In this document: positions 59,808 to 64,000 of the stretch, piece by piece | How positions within the stretch are numbered: position 1 is the stretch's first letter | Layout: each line of letters starts with the position of its first letter | DNA from: CATOSP01 sp965216155 | GTDB taxonomy: Bacteria; Chloroflexota; Dehalococcoidia; Lucifugimonadales; UBA3495 | Assembly (NCBI GenBank): GCA_965216155.1 | Contig: CBDCFD010000007.1 | Location: 310,001-374,000, forward strand | Length of the DNA: 64,000 nt | Direction: 5' to 3' | Program-made: the position numbers and the translations under genes | The notes under the pieces: model-generated | What the model was told of the DNA's origin: nothing | The model's input: only the letters and a program-made list of their open reading frames with translations | The model's database searches: none

Positions 59808-61148
59808 TCAACTTCCCCCAACCCTGCGGACCCCTCCCATGTCTGCACCTTGAAGCGGCCTGGTGCCGATAATGTCCGCTTGCTCCAGGTCGCGTAGCTC
59901 ATCCGCGCCCAGTCCCAGAATATCGCCCAAGACATAACCGTTGTGCTCACCCAGGCACGGAGCGGGTTCGTGACGGGGTTGGGGATCGCTGGACATCTTC
60001 CACATCGGGCCACTCATCAGATGGGTACCCGCGTCCGGATGGTCTACAACCTGGAAATAGTCGCGTTCCAGCAGATGAGGGTCCGCGTAAGTGTCCGCCC
60101 CGCAGTCCAACACTGGGCCCGCCGGAATCCCCTGCTGCTGCAACATTTCGACCGTTTCGTACCGGTCCCGGGCCGAAGTCCATTCGGCCACGGCCCGGCC
60201 CAGGGCCTCCCGGTTGGCGACTCTTGATTCCAGACCGATGAACCGGGGGTCGTCTGCCAGGCCGGCGATTCCAGTAACGCGACAGAAGGCCCGCCACTCT
60301 TCCTCATCGCGGACGGCGATGGTTACCCACTTATCCTCACCCAGGGCCGGATAACACCCATGGGGCGACATCAAGGGATGGCTGTTGCCCCGGCGCGCCC
60401 GGGATTCTCCGGTGAGACCGTATTCCAGGAACACTTCGCCGATGTGGGGAAGGAACGATTCCGATTGGGTCAACTCGATGAACTGGCCCTTGCCGGTGCG
60501 GGCCCTGTAATGCAGGGCAGCGCTGATGCCGAACGCCGCGGTGAGCCCCGCCACGGCGTCCGGGTGGTGTACCAGGGATAGCTGGGTGTGGTCCATGTCC
60601 GGGTAACCCCGAAGCGACGAGTGTCCCGTGACCGCGTCGATGGCCATGCCCATGCTCCGGAAGTCCCTATACGGCCCACTCTTTCCGTAGCCCGGCATCT
60701 CGACCACGATCAGATCGGGTTTCAGCGCAAGCAGTGCCTCATACCCGATGCCGAGACGGTCCACTACGCCGGGGGCGTAGTTGCTCACCATCACGTCGCT
60801 GACCGCGATAAGCTCCCGGAACAGACCGGCTCCCCTGGGACTGGCCAGGTCCAGGGTGACGCTGCGCTTATTTCGATTGACTGCGTTGAAGTTGCCCGAT
60901 CGGTTCCAAGGACGCTCTCCAGGGTCGCCGTCAGGATAGCCGGATGCACCCGGCCCAGGGCGTATCGGGCCCCGGGAGATCCGTTGCACCGACTCTATCT
61001 TGATTACCTCGGCGCCCATGTCGGCCAGGGCAGCGCCGCAAAGAGGACCGGCCCAAATCTCGGCCAGTTCCAGTGCCCTTATCCCGGCGAGAGGACGTTG
61101 TATGGAGGAGCAATCATTCATCATTGTCCGCGCAGGGTCCAACGACAT
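59808..61148 (-). CDS. CaiB/BaiF-family CoA-transferase
   Basis: 446 aa from ATG 61148. In-frame ATGs 24 and 27 nt further in are possible. No clear ribosome-binding site for any of them. LAGIRALELAEIWAGPLCGAALADMGAEVIKIESVQR is the N-terminal motif. NAVNRNKRSVTLDLASPRG and VSNYAPGVVDRLGIGYEALLALKPDLIVVEMPGYG are the central motifs. EHNGYVLGDILGLGADEL ends the domain. 33 nt after the second CoA-transferase in the same direction. Confidence 0.9.
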   Translation of the reverse strand: MSLDPARTMMNDCSSIQRPLAGIRALELAEIWAGPLCGAALADMGAEVIKIESVQRISRGPIRPGPGASGYPDGDPGERPWNRSGNFNAVNRNKRSVTLDLASPRGAGLFRELIAVSDVMVSNYAPGVVDRLGIGYEALLALKPDLIVVEMPGYGKSGPYRDFRSMGMAIDAVTGHSSLRGYPDMDHTQLSLVHHPDAVAGLTAAFGISAALHYRARTGKGQFIELTQSESFLPHIGEVFLEYGLTGESRARRGNSHPLMSPHGCYPALGEDKWVTIAVRDEEEWRAFCRVTGIAGLADDPRFIGLESRVANREALGRAVAEWTSARDRYETVEMLQQQGIPAGPVLDCGADTYADPHLLERDYFQVVDHPDAGTHLMSGPMWKMSSDPQPRHEPAPCLGEHNGYVLGDILGLGADELRDLEQADIIGTRPLQGADMGGVRRVGGS

Positions 61149-61181
61149 GGTGAAGAATCCCGTTAGGGCGTCGAGCAGTCG

Positions 61182-62408
61182 TCAGACCACACCCTCCACG
61201 CGAAGGCGGTCCAGGTCATCTTCGCCTACTCCCAGCAACCCCTCGTATACCTCCCGGTTGTGCTGACCCAGGAGCGGCGCCGGGGTTGGTCTGAATTGGT
61301 CTGTGGCCGACAAACGGAACGGGTGGCCAGTATAGCGGAGAATTCCTGCCTGGGGATGGTCAATTTGGAAGAAAGACCCTCTGTCACTAAAGTGGCCGTC
61401 GGCCAATACCTCCGGCGGTGTTAGAACTGGTCCGCATGGGAGTCCTTCCCGTTGACCCGCCGCGAATACCTCCGCCATGGTATGGGAGTCGAACCAGTCC
61501 TGGAACAGGGCCTCTAACACGCTGTTATGAGCCGCGCGGCCTTCTAACGAGGAAAATCTTGTATCTTCCAACAAATCGGCCCGGTCTATCATCCTGGCAA
61601 GGTTCGGCCACATCCTGGCTCCCAGGGGTAAGAAGCTGGCGAATCCGTCTTTGCACCGGAAAGTCCCCGACCCGTAGGTCTCCCGCGTTTCGCTGGAACC
61701 CTGGCGGGGGTTGTTCCTGGGGTCGGCCTCTCCATCGTAGACGAAGGGGGCGCGGCGCCCCATCTGGTGAGGGTGACCGGCGATACACTCCTGGATCGAG
61801 ATGTCGATCCACTCCCCTTGCCCTTTCATGAAGGCTCGGAAGCACGCCCCCATCGTGGCGGCTGACGCGGCTGTACCGGCGAAGTATTGGCCCATTTCTC
61901 CGCCGTACTTCAGAGGTTCGCGATCTGACCTGCCCTCGCGGAACATCGCGCCACCGGTGGCGAAAATCGTCAACTCAGTGTATTGATAGTCTTTGTGAGG
62001 TCCCGTCTGGCCGAAGGGGGTTACCGAGGTCATTACCAGCCGCTGGTTCAATTCCCGCAGGTCCTCATAGCCGAGCCCGATGGACGTCATGTATCCGGGA
62101 GGAGAACTCTCAATCAGAATGTCTGACTGGGAGACCAGTCGGCGGAACAATCCCCGGCCTGCGTCGGTCTCCAGGTCCAGGGTGACGCCCCGTTTGCCCC
62201 GGTTCAGGTGCAGGAACAAGGGGCTCATTTCGATGTCCCGCCCCTCTGTAGGCCAAGAATCCCGCCCTCGGCTGTGGTCTCCGCCACTCGGTGGTTCCAC
62301 CTTTATGACATCCGCGCCGTATTCGGCGAAGAGCTTACCGCAATAGGGACCAGCGATCCCTCCGGCGGTCTCTATCACGCGGCTGCCCCGCAGGGCCAGA
62401 AAGGGCAA
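61182..62408 (-). CDS. CaiB/BaiF-family CoA-transferase
   Basis: 408 aa from a TTG start with TAGGAG 6 nt upstream. LRGSRVIETAGGIAGPYCGKLFAEYGADVIKVEPPSGGDHSRG begins the fold, LNRGKRGVTLDLETDAGRGLFRRLVSQSDILIESSPPGYM continues it. LLGQHNREVYEGLLGVGEDD ends it. It starts 29 nt after the thiamine enzyme, and the pair recalls formyl-CoA transferase/oxalyl-CoA decarboxylase modules, although the substrate is not evident. Confidence 0.9.
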   Translation of the reverse strand: MPFLALRGSRVIETAGGIAGPYCGKLFAEYGADVIKVEPPSGGDHSRGRDSWPTEGRDIEMSPLFLHLNRGKRGVTLDLETDAGRGLFRRLVSQSDILIESSPPGYMTSIGLGYEDLRELNQRLVMTSVTPFGQTGPHKDYQYTELTIFATGGAMFREGRSDREPLKYGGEMGQYFAGTAASAATMGACFRAFMKGQGEWIDISIQECIAGHPHQMGRRAPFVYDGEADPRNNPRQGSSETRETYGSGTFRCKDGFASFLPLGARMWPNLARMIDRADLLEDTRFSSLEGRAAHNSVLEALFQDWFDSHTMAEVFAAGQREGLPCGPVLTPPEVLADGHFSDRGSFFQIDHPQAGILRYTGHPFRLSATDQFRPTPAPLLGQHNREVYEGLLGVGEDDLDRLRVEGVV

Positions 62409-62437
62409 CGGTGCTCCTATACCCCAGGGGAGACCGG

Positions 62438-64000
62438 CTACCGGGGCGGCAGGCGGGACAGCCGGTTTTCCTCTTTGGTCATGAACTCGATGAGTGCGGG
62501 GCGGCCATCGGCCATCCTCTCCTGGGCCCTGTTGATGGCCGGCACGATCTCCGCCGGGTCTTCCACCCTTTCACCGTGGGCTCCCAGCGACTGCGCCAAG
62601 TTGGCGTATTCACCGTAGAGGTTGGTGAATGCGTAGCGCTCCGCCGCAACCGGGTAGTTCCTCGAATAACCGCTGAGAACAGCGTTGTTCAGGACCAACG
62701 TCAGGATGGGTATCTTGTGTCGAACGGCGGTCTCGATGTCCATCCCCGCCATACCAATGGCGGCGTCCCCCATGATGTTGATCACCAGCTTGTCAGGAGC
62801 TCCCAGCTTCGCCCCCATCGCGATTCCCAGGCCGTAGCCCAATTGGGACGAGTTGCCCCACCCCAGGTAACCCCTGGGCACGATTGCCTCGTAAAAGGGT
62901 ATGGTCTGGTCGCGGGGGTGACCCGAGTCGTGGGTCACGATCGCCTGGGTGCGGTCAACCGTGTGCATCATGTCCCAGATGACCCGGTAAGGATTTATGG
63001 GTACTTCGTCTGAAGTGAGCAGCGGCATCCACTCTTCCAGCCATTCGTCCTTGACGCGCTTGATCTCGGCCTCAACCGAACCGTCTCCCCGGCGGCCATC
63101 GCCTCCGGCCTGCTTCTTCACCTCGTCGATGAGCTGTTGGATTACAAGGCGGGCGTCGCCAACGACGGCGTGATGAATCTGCTCTTCTTTGTTCAAGTCT
63201 TTGACGTCTACGGTGCATTGGACCAAGGTCTTCCCCTTGGGGATTCCCACCGAAGCCAGGTTAGTCGTAAAGCTGCAACCGATCCCGAAGACCAGGTCGG
63301 CCTTGTCCAGGAATTCCCGCGCCATTCTGGTCATGGTCCCCGCGCCAGTTCCTACCGACAGTGCATGGTTCTCCGGGAAGGCGCTCTTCCCGGTGTTGGT
63401 GGTCATTACCGGAGTGTTTGTCAGTTCGGCCAATTCGACCAGTTCGCTGGACGCCTCAGCCCACAGCACACCTTGACCGGCATAGATCAATGGATTCCGG
63501 GCAACCAGAAGGGCCCGCACGGCGGCGGCCACGTCTTCGGGGTCCCCGGCGCTCCGGTACCCCTTGACCGGCCTGTAATCGAACAACTCTTCGCTGATCT
63601 CTTCGCTGGCCACGTCTCCTGGCACCTGCACCATCACAGGGCTTCCCCGGCCTGACCGCAGGGCGGTATAGGCGCGGCGCATCATCTCCGGAATACGGTT
63701 GGCATGGTTGATCTGGTCCGACCATTTGGTGACGCTGGCGTAGGCGCTCATTGCGTCGAAGTCGGGGGACTGGCCCTGCCGGTCCCGAGCCGTGCCGCCG
63801 GGGAGAATCAGAATCGGCGTGGACTCGGCGTAGGCGTGGGCAATGCCGCCAAAGGCATTTTCAATGCCCGGACCGGACTGAGTTACCACGACTCCGGTCT
63901 TTCGCCCATTGGTCACGCGGGTGTAGCCATCGGCCATGTTGACGGTGGTCCGCTCGGTCCGCGACATGATGGGTTCTATGCCCGCGATGGCAGCCGCTTC
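62438..64000 (-). CDS. Thiamine-diphosphate-dependent enzyme (acetolactate-synthase family), 5' end missing
   Basis: The frame is open at the window edge, so the start is outside (at least 520 aa shown). RTTVNMADGYTRVTNGRKTGVVVTQSGPGIENAFGGIAHA is the PYR domain, then RNPLIYAGQGVLWAEASSELVELAELTNTPV is the central domain. MGDAAIGMAGMDIETAVRHKIPILTLVLNN (GD to NN) is the cofactor motif of the PP domain. Acetolactate synthase, oxalyl-CoA decarboxylase and benzoylformate decarboxylase are all in this family. The neighbouring CoA-transferase slightly favours an acyl-CoA decarboxylase. Confidence 0.87.
   Translation of the reverse strand, partial: EAAAIAGIEPIMSRTERTTVNMADGYTRVTNGRKTGVVVTQSGPGIENAFGGIAHAYAESTPILILPGGTARDRQGQSPDFDAMSAYASVTKWSDQINHANRIPEMMRRAYTALRSGRGSPVMVQVPGDVASEEISEELFDYRPVKGYRSAGDPEDVAAAVRALLVARNPLIYAGQGVLWAEASSELVELAELTNTPVMTTNTGKSAFPENHALSVGTGAGTMTRMAREFLDKADLVFGIGCSFTTNLASVGIPKGKTLVQCTVDVKDLNKEEQIHHAVVGDARLVIQQLIDEVKKQAGGDGRRGDGSVEAEIKRVKDEWLEEWMPLLTSDEVPINPYRVIWDMMHTVDRTQAIVTHDSGHPRDQTIPFYEAIVPRGYLGWGNSSQLGYGLGIAMGAKLGAPDKLVINIMGDAAIGMAGMDIETAVRHKIPILTLVLNNAVLSGYSRNYPVAAERYAFTNLYGEYANLAQSLGAHGERVEDPAEIVPAINRAQERMADGRPALIEFMTKEENRLSRLPPR

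Noticed and set aside
1..64000. Search for tRNA, rRNA, CRISPR arrays, riboswitches and replication origins
   Set aside because: No cloverleaf, rRNA motif, regularly spaced repeat or known aptamer core was recognised by eye. A covariance-model search would be needed to exclude small RNAs.

Overview
The window is about 60% GC, densely coded, and looks like a free-living Chloroflexota genome. The best guess is the SAR202 / Dehalococcoidia branch. This rests on content and not on a marker gene: five CaiB/BaiF CoA-transferases, three LLM-type flavin oxidoreductases, a 4-hydroxy-2-oxo-acid aldolase, a cupin and a GrdE/GrdB pair, mixed with ordinary housekeeping genes. No rRNA, tRNA or CRISPR array was found.

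Layout. 1-2767: end of ligA, pth and a secreted zinc-peptidase lipoprotein. 2839-3816: a Gfo/Idh/MocA oxidoreductase. 3883-9060: a nitrogen locus on the minus strand with two different type-I glutamine synthetases, a 278-bp tandem duplication in which each copy encodes a 27-residue membrane peptide behind its own promoter, and the ammonium transporter amt. Three promoters here share a GTAAC-N6/7-TTAAC element. 9408-10581: three DsrE-superfamily genes. 10960-15638: ftsH, a small unknown gene, and hflK-hflC. 15707-22009: aldolase, sucC-sucD, gatB, secG and a SAM hydrolase. 22703-31233: an IS5-type transposase, a peptide-type ABC importer (binding protein and two permeases, no ATPase), 2-oxo-acid dehydrogenase E1 alpha/beta, and an intact IS630-type element placed exactly in the E1-beta stop codon. 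31279-47448: accessory catabolism (binding protein, SDR, amidohydrolase, beta-propeller, LLM enzymes, MFS pump, CoA-transferases, isochorismatase-like hydrolase) plus a PIN toxin with an unknown partner gene.

47473-52501 is a five-gene minus-strand defence cassette: C5 cytosine methyltransferase, a GHKL ATPase split by a frameshift, an unknown 288-aa protein, a DUF6339-like protein and a Vsr endonuclease. It resembles the MORC/MutL-ATPase restriction-modification loci but lacks the Z1 helicase. A vapBC pair follows. 53577-57137 holds a cupin, a NIPSNAP protein, GrdE, and GrdB. GrdB is read through an in-frame UGA that is followed by a SECIS-like hairpin, so it is very likely a selenoprotein. 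57150-64000 has gnd, pgi, two CoA-transferases and a thiamine-diphosphate enzyme that runs off the end.

The most notable observations are the twin micro-peptides with duplicated nitrogen-type promoters, the GrdB selenocysteine codon, the GHKL-ATPase restriction-like cassette, and the IS630 insertion that shares its stop codons with both flanking and internal genes.
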